This document shows, one piece after another, positions 1 through 7,997 of a stretch of DNA of 64,000 nt. Source of the DNA: Pseudomonadales bacterium. GTDB lineage: Bacteria > Pseudomonadota > Gammaproteobacteria > Pseudomonadales > Pseudohongiellaceae. Made by a program: the position numbers and the translations under genes. How positions within the stretch are numbered: position 1 is the stretch's first letter; each line of letters begins with the position of its first letter. The stretch spans positions 372,001 through 436,000 of the forward strand of contig JACKOK010000002.1 in assembly GCA_024234365.1 (NCBI GenBank), given 5' to 3'. The notes beneath the pieces are model-generated. The model saw nothing but the letters and a program-made list of their open reading frames with translations. It made no database searches and was not told where the DNA came from.

Positions 1-644
1 TTGCTCGCTTCCGCCCAGTTCGATCCGTCCACGCCGCTTTTGTAAATATTGCTGTCGGTCCCCGCAAAGAGATTGCCAGCCTTGTCGACCACCAGGGCGC
101 TGATCCACTTTCCTGTTCCCGTCTGAATGGATGACCAGGTGGTTCCGCCGTCTGTGCTCTTGTAGATCGCACCATTCTTGAAATTCACGGAGGTGCCGGC
201 GTACAGATTGCCGCTGTCATCCCTCGTCAAAGCAGATACCGCTGCGGTGGACAGATCTCCCGCGACCGCGCTCCAACTGCTCCCACCGTTGGTGCTGATA
301 AACAGGCCGCCATTGGTACCCGCAAACACCGTATCGCTACCGTTTGCCAGTACGGCATTGACGTTCTGATTCGTGAGCCCGTTATTGATCGCCGTCCAGA
401 CGGGGTTGGCACTGCTGCTTTTGAACATGCCCCCATACTGCGCTGCGGCATACAGGCTGCCCTGCGCGTCGGCCGCCAAGGCAATGATATTGGGATTCGA
501 CAGGCCGCTGTTCACGCCTACCCAGTCCAGGCTTTCTGCGTGGCCGGGTGTGGCTTGGCCCAGAAGAAGCAAAGAGAGTGCGAAAATTGCAAACAGGCGA
601 GTGAATGAACGAGGTTGGGGCTGTGGCAGTACGGCAAACGTCAT
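1..644 (-). CDS. Secreted BNR/Ycf48-like beta-propeller repeat protein (partial)
   Basis: The reading frame starts at the ATG at 644, behind an AGGAGA ribosome site, and stays open to the window edge (214 codons seen). The N-terminus has a basic stretch, a hydrophobic core (LFAIFALSLLLLG) and a likely cleavage site after GHA, so the protein should be exported. The mature part is made of repeats with Asp-box-like motifs such as STNGGSSW and STDGGTTW, separated by NLYAGT or NLFAGT segments, as in sialidase/BNR and Ycf48-type propellers. The C-terminus lies outside the window, so any enzymatic or anchoring domain is unknown. It could be a photosystem-assembly-like propeller protein only by fold; no specific role can be assigned. 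Confidence 0.8.
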   Translation of the reverse strand, partial: MTFAVLPQPQPRSFTRLFAIFALSLLLLGQATPGHAESLDWVGVNSGLSNPNIIALAADAQGSLYAAAQYGGMFKSSSANPVWTAINNGLTNQNVNAVLANGSDTVFAGTNGGLFISTNGGSSWSAVAGDLSTAAVSALTRDDSGNLYAGTSVNFKNGAIYKSTDGGTTWSSIQTGTGKWISALVVDKAGNLFAGTDSNIYKSGVDGSNWAEAS

Positions 645-1000
645 GTTGGTCTCCTATCAGGAATTCTCCCGCCGAGTAGATAGAACAGACGGACGGGAAC
701 TGCGATTCGGGGAATTTTGGCGGCTGAATCTTAACGGCAGGAGAATACAGGGCTTGGGGGGAGTGGGGAAGTATTGAGAGTTTGATATGGCGATATGTTT
801 CCGAGTGAGGACTACAAATTAGCTCATAAGATGTTGAAATTTGTATTCAAAGTATTGGACTGAGTCATTGCCAGGCAAAATAAGAAATTCGCCTACTTCC
901 GGTAGTGCTTGTTCTCTGAGAAATCTGACGTAAATTTGATTCATAAAATAATTTTCTAATTGGTAGAGCATGAGTGCTGTATTTTATGTGGCTTTTCGAA
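645..1000. other. AT-rich intergenic gap, no gene seen
   Basis: About 356 bp between the divergently placed ends of the propeller gene and the restriction locus. The first 130 bp belong to the upstream region of the propeller gene. The stretch from about 780 to 1000 is visibly richer in A and T than the flanking genes. I see no tRNA, convincing terminator or coding frame in it. It is a plausible left edge of the restriction island, but no direct repeat of the tRNA-Leu 3' end is visible here. Confidence 0.5.
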
Positions 1001-1705
1001 TTAGATGCTGAGGCTAGCTCCATTCTTCATCAGCCAACCTTTCCTCTCTCGCCAATCCGGCAAGATCTTGTCGACCTCATTCCAGAAAGCATCGCTGTGA
1101 TCCCGGTGGTGAAAATGGCAAAGCTCGTGCACGACGAAATAGTCTATGATTTTGGCGGGAGCCATCATGCACTTCCAATGAAAGTTCACAGTGTCGTTCC
1201 TCCCGCAGCTTGCCCAACGGTATCCCAAATCCCTTACACGAATGTCGGATACACGAACGCCAACTCTGGGTGCATAGAAGGAGATTCTGTTTGCCAGGCG
1301 CTGCAGTCCTTTTTCGGTGTAAAAGTCTTCGAATGCCTCTTTTGCGGCTTCTACTCCGCCGGACTCCATCACATTTCGGCTTAAACGAAAGTACCCGTCT
1401 TTCAGCATGAGAGGAAGGGTCTGATCTGACACGAAACTGAGTCTGTAGGCTGAACCCAAGTAAAGAAAGGTTTCTCCGTTGACCCACTCACGGGCCACAG
1501 CCGTGGCGTTCAGGTCTTTCCATTCCGCCAGGTTGCGGTAGATCCAGAGCCGCTTACTCTCGACTACAGCGTCAACCTGTTCGGGGGTATGGGTGATCGG
1601 CGGACGAACAACGATGCGGCCATCGCGCTCGATGACGATATCGGTGGTTCTGCGGGAGCTGCCGGGTGCCAGCACATACTCAATGTCTTTCACTTGTCGC
1701 GTCAT
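1001..1705 (-). CDS. YgjP-like (DUF45/M48-type) zinc metallopeptidase
   Basis: The 234-residue protein has a gluzincin-like motif HELCH at residues 193-197, followed by HFHHRDHSDAFWNEV, which should supply further metal ligands. This layout and length are typical of the YgjP/DUF45 family, whose members often sit beside type I restriction genes. The start lies 7 bp downstream of the hsdR stop, so it is the last gene of the XRE/ImmA-PIN-hsdR unit. The substrate is unknown. The family link and active site are clear; a role in restriction control or in processing of a restriction subunit is inference from position only. Confidence 0.85.
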   Translation of the reverse strand: MTRQVKDIEYVLAPGSSRRTTDIVIERDGRIVVRPPITHTPEQVDAVVESKRLWIYRNLAEWKDLNATAVAREWVNGETFLYLGSAYRLSFVSDQTLPLMLKDGYFRLSRNVMESGGVEAAKEAFEDFYTEKGLQRLANRISFYAPRVGVRVSDIRVRDLGYRWASCGRNDTVNFHWKCMMAPAKIIDYFVVHELCHFHHRDHSDAFWNEVDKILPDWRERKGWLMKNGASLSI

Positions 1706-1712
1706 TGCGGGA

Positions 1713-4700
1713 TCAATGTTCCTTTACAATACTTTTGAGTATTTCTTCATGCCTGTTCTTCGCCAGCTTCATGATCTCTACGGCAATGCGTTCGCGATGG
1801 TCTTTCAACTGCGGTATGCCAGTCAGGATCAGTGCTGTTTTGATATCGCTACGGATACGCTTCTGCTTGTCACTGTTGCTCCAGAAGTCAATGCTGCCGA
1901 TGTTCGTCTGAAGGGTGTCTACAATGGCTTCCATCAAGGCTCTCATCTTAGGTATAGCAGACCCGGGAACGCTGCCATCCTTGAATGCCTCATTGACAAT
2001 ATGATCGTAAAACGTGCTTGCTTCACGGCTCATGCCTGATTCGCCTTCTTTTCTGCCCTCAGCGGCGACCTTTCGAAGCTTCTCCAGCTCTTCCGCCAGT
2101 TTCTCCCACTGGCCCTGATACAGGTCAATCAGAAATTCCACCTTCTCCGACAGACTCTTGTAGAACGCAGGATCTTCGTCATGGTGGACCGTGCAATGTT
2201 TGCGTATGGCATGTTCCATCTCGCTGGCTTTGGCCTCAGCGTTGTCAGCAGCATGCTCATTGAGTTTGTCCAGAAAATCATCAGACAGCAGTTCCACCGG
2301 TGGCACTTTCGGATTGATGCCGAGGCTGATCAGGTGTTGATTAATCAGCTCGCGCACCTTCTGACCTGCATCCCCCAAGTCCAGGGAGTCGTCCTTGTAT
2401 CGCTCCTTCGTCACCTGTTGGATATATCCGAATCGTTTGGCAGGCACCCTGAAGCTATGCCCTGCGGAATGCGGCAGGATGATGTCCAGGCTGCTCAGGA
2501 ATTTCTTGAGATAAACATCGAAGTCAGCCCGCAGCTTTTCGTTTTTCAGCAGTTTGACAGCTTCGTGAACGACAGCTGCTTCTGCTTCGATATTCGGTAG
2601 ACGGCCTTCAACAAAATCCTGGATGTGTTTGATCTTCTGTGTTGCGAATAGCTGAATCAGGCGCTGATAACGTTCCTGAAGAATCGGGATTTCGGATGTG
2701 ATGCTTTTCAGGCCGGATGCCAGTTCCTGCTGCTCGTCGCTTGCCGCATAGAGTTGCAGCGCTTCAGACAGGTGATGGGTAAGACCGATGTAGTCCACAA
2801 CAAATCCACGCTGCTTCCCTTTTTTAACCCTGTTGGTTCGAGCGATGGCTTGCAGGAGTGTGTGTTCCCGAATTTTCTTGTCAAGATACATGACTTGCTC
2901 GATAGGCGCGTCGAATCCGGTCAGCAGCATGTCGCACACCACCAGGAAGGCAATGCCGGTGTGCGGTTTGTCGGGATCATCAAATGCGAAGGGCTTGCAG
3001 AAGTTTTCAACAGCATTCCAGGCTTTTGCCTGCTTGCGGGCGGCTGTCACAAACGCCGCTTCATTGGTGCCGTCGCCAGAGATGACAACGGCTGCCTTGA
3101 TAAACTGGATGCGACGGATGAGTTCGAGATCAACGACGGCAGCCGTCTGCATGGCTTTCAGCGTATCCTCCAGCGCCTTGTGAATGGCCTTCTGGTAACG
3201 AATGGCCGCGAGTTTTGAATGGCAAACCACCTGCGCTTTGAATCCATTGGGGAAAATATGCGTCAGGTAGTGCTGCACCATGTCGCGGGCGATCGCTTGA
3301 ATTCGCTGCTCAGCCTCCAGGATGTCGCCTGTGGCGCCATACTTCTTCTTGATTGCAGTCAGCTCATCCTCTGTTCGATCTTTGAACAGATTCTCGAACT
3401 GCGTTTCAAAACCATGCTTGTCATTCAGAGCAGCATCAGCAGTCCGGCCCTCGTACAAGATCTGCAGGGTGGTTCCATCCTCGACTGCATCCATCAGCTT
3501 GTATTTATCGATGTAATCGCCAAAGCGCCGGAAGGTTCGTTTTTCCCCATGCCGTTCTGTGATCAACGGAGTCCCCGTGAAGGCAATGCGTGCCGCATTC
3601 GGAAAAGCTTCCAGAATATTGTCGCCCAGATCGGAGCCCTGGGTACGGTGTGCCTCGTCAATCATCAGGACTATGCGCTCCGAGGGGTTCACGATACCAA
3701 AGGTGCTCCTGCCGGGCATTGCCTGATAGGTGCCCAATGCCTCTGCCACAGACAGGGGAAGGCTCTGATCCTGCTGCTGGAACTTGTGGGCCATCACCAT
3801 GTTGATGTCAGAGGCATCCGACGCCAGATCATGTTTTAGCTGCTGGCGTGATTCGATCACATTGACCCGTCCCCCGATGAGTGTCGCGGTTTCGGCAAGC
3901 TGATCTTCCAGATCAACACGGTCGTTGATCAGCACAATCTTGTAGTCGTGGAGGTCTTTGGATGCGCGCAGCATGCGCGCAACAAACACCATGGTCAGGC
4001 TTTTTCCCGAACCCTGGGTGTGCCACACCACTCCGCTTTTTTCTTCGACGGTATTGCCCTCGCGCAGCCGCTCCATGATCTTGTTGGCAGCGCGAAACTG
4101 CTGGTAGCGGCAAACGACCTTGATGCGAGGGCCGCTGTCGGTGTCCATAAACACCGACGATGTACGCAGAATACTCAGCAAATTGGATTTGTTCAGCATG
4201 CCGTTCACCAGCTGCCATTGCTGATTCATGCCGGTGGCGACACTGTCATCCTGCGGCCACTGGGTTTTCCATGGGTAGAAATGCTCATCTCCAGAGGTGA
4301 TGGTGCCATAGTCGGCTTCCAGCCCTGCGCTGCGGATCAGCAACAGATTGCTGTGGAACAGGCGCGGCTCCCCCTCCTTCAGCCCCTGTTGGAGGGTCTC
4401 ATCCCGTTTTCCCATATAGCGCTGCAACTGCTTGAAGGCTTCAGCCATCGGATTCGCGCAGGTGGGTCCGCCTTTTTTGCACTCCACCACGATCAGTGGA
4501 ATGCCGTTCACGAAGAGCACGATGTCGGGAATGATGAACTGCTTGACACAACCCGGCGTGTCTACGCGGAACTGATTGATAGCCAGGAAGTGGTTTCTCT
4601 CGGGGGATTCAAAATCGATGAGTCGAACCACCGGGTCGGGTTCGCCGGTTTCTTCGTTGACCTCCACCTGTGCCTTGAAGAGCCATTTCTGGATGGCTTC

Positions 4701-4973
4701 GTTGGCTTCGAGCAGAGTTCGGTTGGGCTGCCTCAGAAGCTGATCCTGCAGATCGATGAGCTGCTTGTCGCTCAGCCAGCTTGTCCCACCAGGACCAGGA
4801 TTCAGGGAGGCAACAGCCTTGCAGAACAGGTCCGGGAGCAGCCATTGTCGGAAGCTGCTACGCTGGCTTTTCGTCGGATCGGAAGGGATGTCTGGCCCCT
4901 GATCGATAATCTCCCAGCCGAGCTGCTGGAGCTGCTGCAGAAATGGCTGCTCGACTTCCGTGTATTCGCTCAT
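1713..4973 (-). CDS. hsdR: Type I restriction enzyme, R (endonuclease/translocase) subunit
   Basis: HsdR is the motor and nuclease of a type I restriction complex: it translocates unmodified DNA with ATP and cuts far from the recognition site. The protein (1086 residues from the chosen ATG) has an N-terminal PD-(D/E)XK nuclease (PDIVLF near 149, VVECKK near 163), a Walker A motif QGSGKS near 319-324, and a DEAH box (LMIDEAHRTQG) near 437. A motif-VI-type segment follows with LLTGFDAP and QAIARTNR. I start at 4973 rather than the longer 5045 because this ATG overlaps the stop of the upstream gene by 4 bp (ATGA), the usual sign of translational coupling. The length is normal and no frameshift is seen. 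Confidence 0.95.
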   Translation of the reverse strand: MSEYTEVEQPFLQQLQQLGWEIIDQGPDIPSDPTKSQRSSFRQWLLPDLFCKAVASLNPGPGGTSWLSDKQLIDLQDQLLRQPNRTLLEANEAIQKWLFKAQVEVNEETGEPDPVVRLIDFESPERNHFLAINQFRVDTPGCVKQFIIPDIVLFVNGIPLIVVECKKGGPTCANPMAEAFKQLQRYMGKRDETLQQGLKEGEPRLFHSNLLLIRSAGLEADYGTITSGDEHFYPWKTQWPQDDSVATGMNQQWQLVNGMLNKSNLLSILRTSSVFMDTDSGPRIKVVCRYQQFRAANKIMERLREGNTVEEKSGVVWHTQGSGKSLTMVFVARMLRASKDLHDYKIVLINDRVDLEDQLAETATLIGGRVNVIESRQQLKHDLASDASDINMVMAHKFQQQDQSLPLSVAEALGTYQAMPGRSTFGIVNPSERIVLMIDEAHRTQGSDLGDNILEAFPNAARIAFTGTPLITERHGEKRTFRRFGDYIDKYKLMDAVEDGTTLQILYEGRTADAALNDKHGFETQFENLFKDRTEDELTAIKKKYGATGDILEAEQRIQAIARDMVQHYLTHIFPNGFKAQVVCHSKLAAIRYQKAIHKALEDTLKAMQTAAVVDLELIRRIQFIKAAVVISGDGTNEAAFVTAARKQAKAWNAVENFCKPFAFDDPDKPHTGIAFLVVCDMLLTGFDAPIEQVMYLDKKIREHTLLQAIARTNRVKKGKQRGFVVDYIGLTHHLSEALQLYAASDEQQELASGLKSITSEIPILQERYQRLIQLFATQKIKHIQDFVEGRLPNIEAEAAVVHEAVKLLKNEKLRADFDVYLKKFLSSLDIILPHSAGHSFRVPAKRFGYIQQVTKERYKDDSLDLGDAGQKVRELINQHLISLGINPKVPPVELLSDDFLDKLNEHAADNAEAKASEMEHAIRKHCTVHHDEDPAFYKSLSEKVEFLIDLYQGQWEKLAEELEKLRKVAAEGRKEGESGMSREASTFYDHIVNEAFKDGSVPGSAIPKMRALMEAIVDTLQTNIGSIDFWSNSDKQKRIRSDIKTALILTGIPQLKDHRERIAVEIMKLAKNRHEEILKSIVKEH

Positions 4974-5467
4974 GAGTGATACTGAACCTGCAGGTTTCTC
5001 AGCATGCTGAAGACATCCTGGAAGGGCACACCGAACCGGATGCACACATCCGGTAGTTTCACCTGATTACGGGAGTCCGGGCGAGACCCCTCCAGCGTGA
5101 CCACCTCGCCGCCATTGACTAGGGCATAGGCAGTCAACCATCCATCCGCGCCTGTGGCAAATTGGGCCTTGGCACTGTCGAAGAACTGCGGGTTGCGCTG
5201 CACCCACATCATGATGTCGGTGTAGGCTGCTACCACATCCGCCTGCTGGGTGCTCAGGAAGAACGCACCGGGCACGGTCTGCCTCACCCACCTGACCAGA
5301 TCGTCATCATCCCGTCCCTGCAGAAGCTCCATACGATTGCGATCCAGGCTATACACCTGCCCCAACTGGTGCTGAGCCAGCAAGCTGTCCCAGAAACCGG
5401 GGCACAGATCGAACGCGTAGTAGCTGTTTTTGGCGGTAATCAGTACATCGGAGTCGATGAGATACAT
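4970..5467 (-). CDS. DUF4411 PIN-domain-like protein, putative toxin
   Basis: The 165-residue protein opens with MYLIDSDVLITAKNSYY, where D6 and D8 resemble the first acidic site of PIN nucleases. Acidic residues recur further on (GADGWLTAYAL and later LEGSRPDS), and the family is recognised as DUF4411. Such proteins are usually paired with an XRE/ImmA-type partner, as here: the upstream gene ends 2 bp before this start, and the downstream hsdR start overlaps this stop. The likely role is an RNase toxin held in check by the partner. Neither nuclease activity nor toxicity can be shown from sequence. Its place inside a restriction operon is the odd feature. Confidence 0.8.
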   Translation of the reverse strand: MYLIDSDVLITAKNSYYAFDLCPGFWDSLLAQHQLGQVYSLDRNRMELLQGRDDDDLVRWVRQTVPGAFFLSTQQADVVAAYTDIMMWVQRNPQFFDSAKAQFATGADGWLTAYALVNGGEVVTLEGSRPDSRNQVKLPDVCIRFGVPFQDVFSMLRNLQVQYHS

Positions 5468-5469
5468 GC

Positions 5470-6627
5470 TCAGGGCAGCTCCATTCCCAGTCTGTGCGCG
5501 TACTCCTGAAAAGCGCCACCGTTCAAACCTGTCAGGTCGTAGGCCCGCTTGAACCCTATACGTCCCTCTTTGGCGGCGCGAATGACCTCCCGGGCGAACA
5601 GGCCTCCCACGCGGGTATTCTGGTTATTGTAAAAGTCGCCGCCACCGCTGGCATTCTGTTGCCGATTCCGTTCCTGGCGGATATAGGCTTCGTAAAAATC
5701 AAAGAACTGCTGACGGTCCACCAGCCGCAAGTCCATGGCTCGACGGCCCACCACGATGGGGCTTACCTTAAAGCGTCGCGCGAGGCTCTCAAAAGGGGTA
5801 TCCGTATGACGCACCCCGGGCCAGCTGGCGCGCAGTTCTGCCTCAGGCACCAGAAACTCTGCCGCTGCGCGATCACAGAATGTCTCAACTACGCCGCCGT
5901 CCGGGAAAATACCCGGGAAGCCGGACAACCCGGAACCTTCCGCACCCAGCCACAGGTGGGCCAGTTCATGGGCCAGGGTAAACATCTGCGCGGACTTTGC
6001 ATCCGCACCATTCACGAAAACAAGGGGGGCATAGTCATCCACCAGTGCGAAGCCGCGAAACTCCTCGACGTTCAGGACGCGATGAGTATTGTTGCCCACT
6101 ATCCCATTGATCACCGCCATGATGCCCTGCGCCTCTATGGCAGAGCGCAAGGCGCTGACCGCCTCTTTCCAGGTGCGCACATTGGCTGTCCAGCCATCTT
6201 CCAGTCTCAGCAGTCGACGCATCTCCTGGCCTATCGCAACCGGGTCATCGGTGATGCGCGCACTGCCCACAAAGCTCACGGGCAGCGCTTCGCACTCCAG
6301 GCGGGCCTCCCTTAGCCAGGCCTGTCGCTCCTGCATGCTGTAAATGGTGTCCAGCAAATCCGGGCTGGCCGTGCGCAATTGCTGATTCTGAAGGGTGCGA
6401 AAGTCCGGAATGGGCATGGGGATCTGCGGGGGTTCCGGCAGGAAGAGATAACCAAAGGGCACATGGGTAGCCTTGGCAAAGTTCTCCAATTGCTTGAAGG
6501 TGGGCAGTACTTCTCCGCTCTCCCATTGGGGCAGTTTGGGAAAGCGGGCGATCAGCGCATCAAGGTCCAGGCGGGCGCGTTCACGTGCCCACTGGACGAT
6601 TTCAGGACTGATGGCAATACGGCTCAT
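5470..6627 (-). CDS. XRE-family HTH fused to ImmA/IrrE metallopeptidase
   Basis: The 385-residue protein has an XRE-like helix-turn-helix in the first 65 residues (WESGEVLPTFKQLENFAKA) and a zinc protease domain with HELAH at 220-224. An acidic third-ligand region follows (VETFCDRAAAEFLVP). ImmA/IrrE proteins cleave repressors or act as antitoxins for DUF4411-type partners. The gene heads the unit with the PIN-like gene, hsdR and the YgjP-like gene. It is preceded by a candidate promoter and a 9-bp inverted repeat that fits an autoregulatory operator. The fold and motifs are visible; the DNA target and the cleaved substrate are inferred or unknown. Confidence 0.9.
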   Translation of the reverse strand: MSRIAISPEIVQWARERARLDLDALIARFPKLPQWESGEVLPTFKQLENFAKATHVPFGYLFLPEPPQIPMPIPDFRTLQNQQLRTASPDLLDTIYSMQERQAWLREARLECEALPVSFVGSARITDDPVAIGQEMRRLLRLEDGWTANVRTWKEAVSALRSAIEAQGIMAVINGIVGNNTHRVLNVEEFRGFALVDDYAPLVFVNGADAKSAQMFTLAHELAHLWLGAEGSGLSGFPGIFPDGGVVETFCDRAAAEFLVPEAELRASWPGVRHTDTPFESLARRFKVSPIVVGRRAMDLRLVDRQQFFDFYEAYIRQERNRQQNASGGGDFYNNQNTRVGGLFAREVIRAAKEGRIGFKRAYDLTGLNGGAFQEYAHRLGMELP

Positions 6628-6663
6628 GACTTTTATTCCAGATGTATCGGTAGCACCCTTCTC

Positions 6664-6692
6664 TCATCGAACCCCGTTCCAAAGTTCGATGA
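6664..6692. promoter_or_regulatory. Inverted repeat, candidate operator of the XRE/ImmA unit
   Basis: Arms TCATCGAAC and GTTCGATGA are exact reverse complements separated by 11 bp. The repeat lies 37-65 bp before the XRE/ImmA start and just after the predicted transcription start. This is where an XRE autorepressor would be expected to bind. The symmetry is seen; binding is inferred. Confidence 0.5.
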
Positions 6693-6703
6693 CATAGTCG
6701 TGG

Positions 6704-6734
6704 ATTATAGCGTCAACGCAGTTCGTTACTGCAA
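6704..6734 (-). promoter_or_regulatory. Candidate promoter for XRE/ImmA-PIN-hsdR-YgjP
   Basis: On the minus strand a perfect -10 (TATAAT, complement of 6704-6709) follows a TTGCAG -35 candidate (complement of 6729-6734) with a long 19-bp spacer. The perfect -10 and the adjacent palindrome make a promoter likely; the -35 assignment is weak. Confidence 0.45.
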
Positions 6735-6812
6735 AAGCTTAATCGAGATTGCGCATTCACTTGTCTATATCAATCCGCCATCGTCAGAAAGCAAGAAGCC
6801 CTCTTGTGACGA

Positions 6813-7997
6813 TTATTTCTCCAGTGCTGCGTTTTCGATCTGCACCTGTTGCTTCATCTGCTGGTGAATCGACTTCAGCGGTTCACGCAGTGCCAGCTCC
6901 AGTTTGGTCATGTTCACAATCATCCACTGGATCATGTCCGGCCAGTTGTCCCTATTGTAGCCATCCACCGGCTTGGCGTAATGGATGCGGCTGGATTTCT
7001 TCTCAGGCAGTGGCAGCCATTCCAGTGCAGAGCCGAAACGCTGCTCGATGGTCTCTTTCTGCTCCAGCAGGCGCTCAAACACAAAGCGGTTCTCATCCGG
7101 GTCTCTGCGTGCAATATTGAGCTCTACCCGGACCTCCTGCTTTCCGAAAATCAATTGATAGCTAACGGATGCCAGACCAGAGCCAGCGTTTAACCAATGA
7201 TCGCGACTGGGGCTGATGTTGTTGAACAGCGTGCATTTGCTCCTGCTGAAGGCATCCAGCGCCTGCTCCCAAAATGCCAGGCGCAGCACAAAGCGCTGCT
7301 TCTGCTCGCTGTCGGTGCGGGATTCCTCGGCTTCCTTGGCCACCATGCCGATCATGAAGTCCGAGGATTCCGGTGTCGGGATGATCTGCTCGACGTTCAG
7401 GAACAGCTCTGTGCCCGCCTGATAGGGGGTGACCTTGAAGCACTGGCAGCGAATGCCAAACTGGCTGAGCCAGAGCACCGTGCTGGTGACTTCCTTGCGA
7501 TACTGTGCCGCCACCAGAATCAGGCGCTGGCTGCGGTTTCGGTTCAGTTGCGCGGCTTCCAGGTCGTCAATATTGTCCAGAAATTCGACGAGTTTTTCTT
7601 CGGCTCTGGGGGCAGGGTGATCAGTGCCCTGTGCTTTCTGATTCAGGTAGCGCTGATAGATCTCCACGATCTGCGCCTTGCTCAGGCTGGCGCAATAGCT
7701 GGCATACTTCAGCGCCTGCCACACTACGTCGCGGCCGGAGTCGTCCAGCTTGTTCTCGATGATGACCAGATTGCCGTCCTTGTCCAGTGCCAGCAGGTCC
7801 AGGCGCTCGCGGGTGTCGTCGAAGCCGTCGAATTCCTTCTGGATGATCAGCAGCTCTTCACCTTCTTCCTGCGCCAGCGCCTGGGGGCAATGCTCCAGCC
7901 ATTCCTGCAGATGTCTGCGCTCGCCGAAACCCAGCTCGGAGAAACGCTTGGTTTCGACGGCGCTGATTCGATTGCGGGAGGTGTCGATTTTATACAT
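6813..7997 (-). CDS. DUF4268 protein with NucS/RecB-like nuclease fold
   Basis: The 394-residue protein has an N-terminal segment with RERLDLLALDKDGNLVIIEN and K, then DVVWQALKYASYCA. This matches the D-x(n)-ExK core of PD-(D/E)XK nucleases of the NucS/RecB type. The C-terminal part is the DUF4268 region, with aromatic-rich segments and no motif I recognise. The gene overlaps the hsdS stop by 8 bp and ends about 185 bp before the XRE/ImmA start, so it closes the hsdM-hsdS unit. DUF4268 proteins are common accessory genes of defence loci. A DNA-cleaving or DNA-binding role in the restriction system is plausible but not shown. Confidence 0.8.
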   Translation of the reverse strand: MYKIDTSRNRISAVETKRFSELGFGERRHLQEWLEHCPQALAQEEGEELLIIQKEFDGFDDTRERLDLLALDKDGNLVIIENKLDDSGRDVVWQALKYASYCASLSKAQIVEIYQRYLNQKAQGTDHPAPRAEEKLVEFLDNIDDLEAAQLNRNRSQRLILVAAQYRKEVTSTVLWLSQFGIRCQCFKVTPYQAGTELFLNVEQIIPTPESSDFMIGMVAKEAEESRTDSEQKQRFVLRLAFWEQALDAFSRSKCTLFNNISPSRDHWLNAGSGLASVSYQLIFGKQEVRVELNIARRDPDENRFVFERLLEQKETIEQRFGSALEWLPLPEKKSSRIHYAKPVDGYNRDNWPDMIQWMIVNMTKLELALREPLKSIHQQMKQQVQIENAALEK

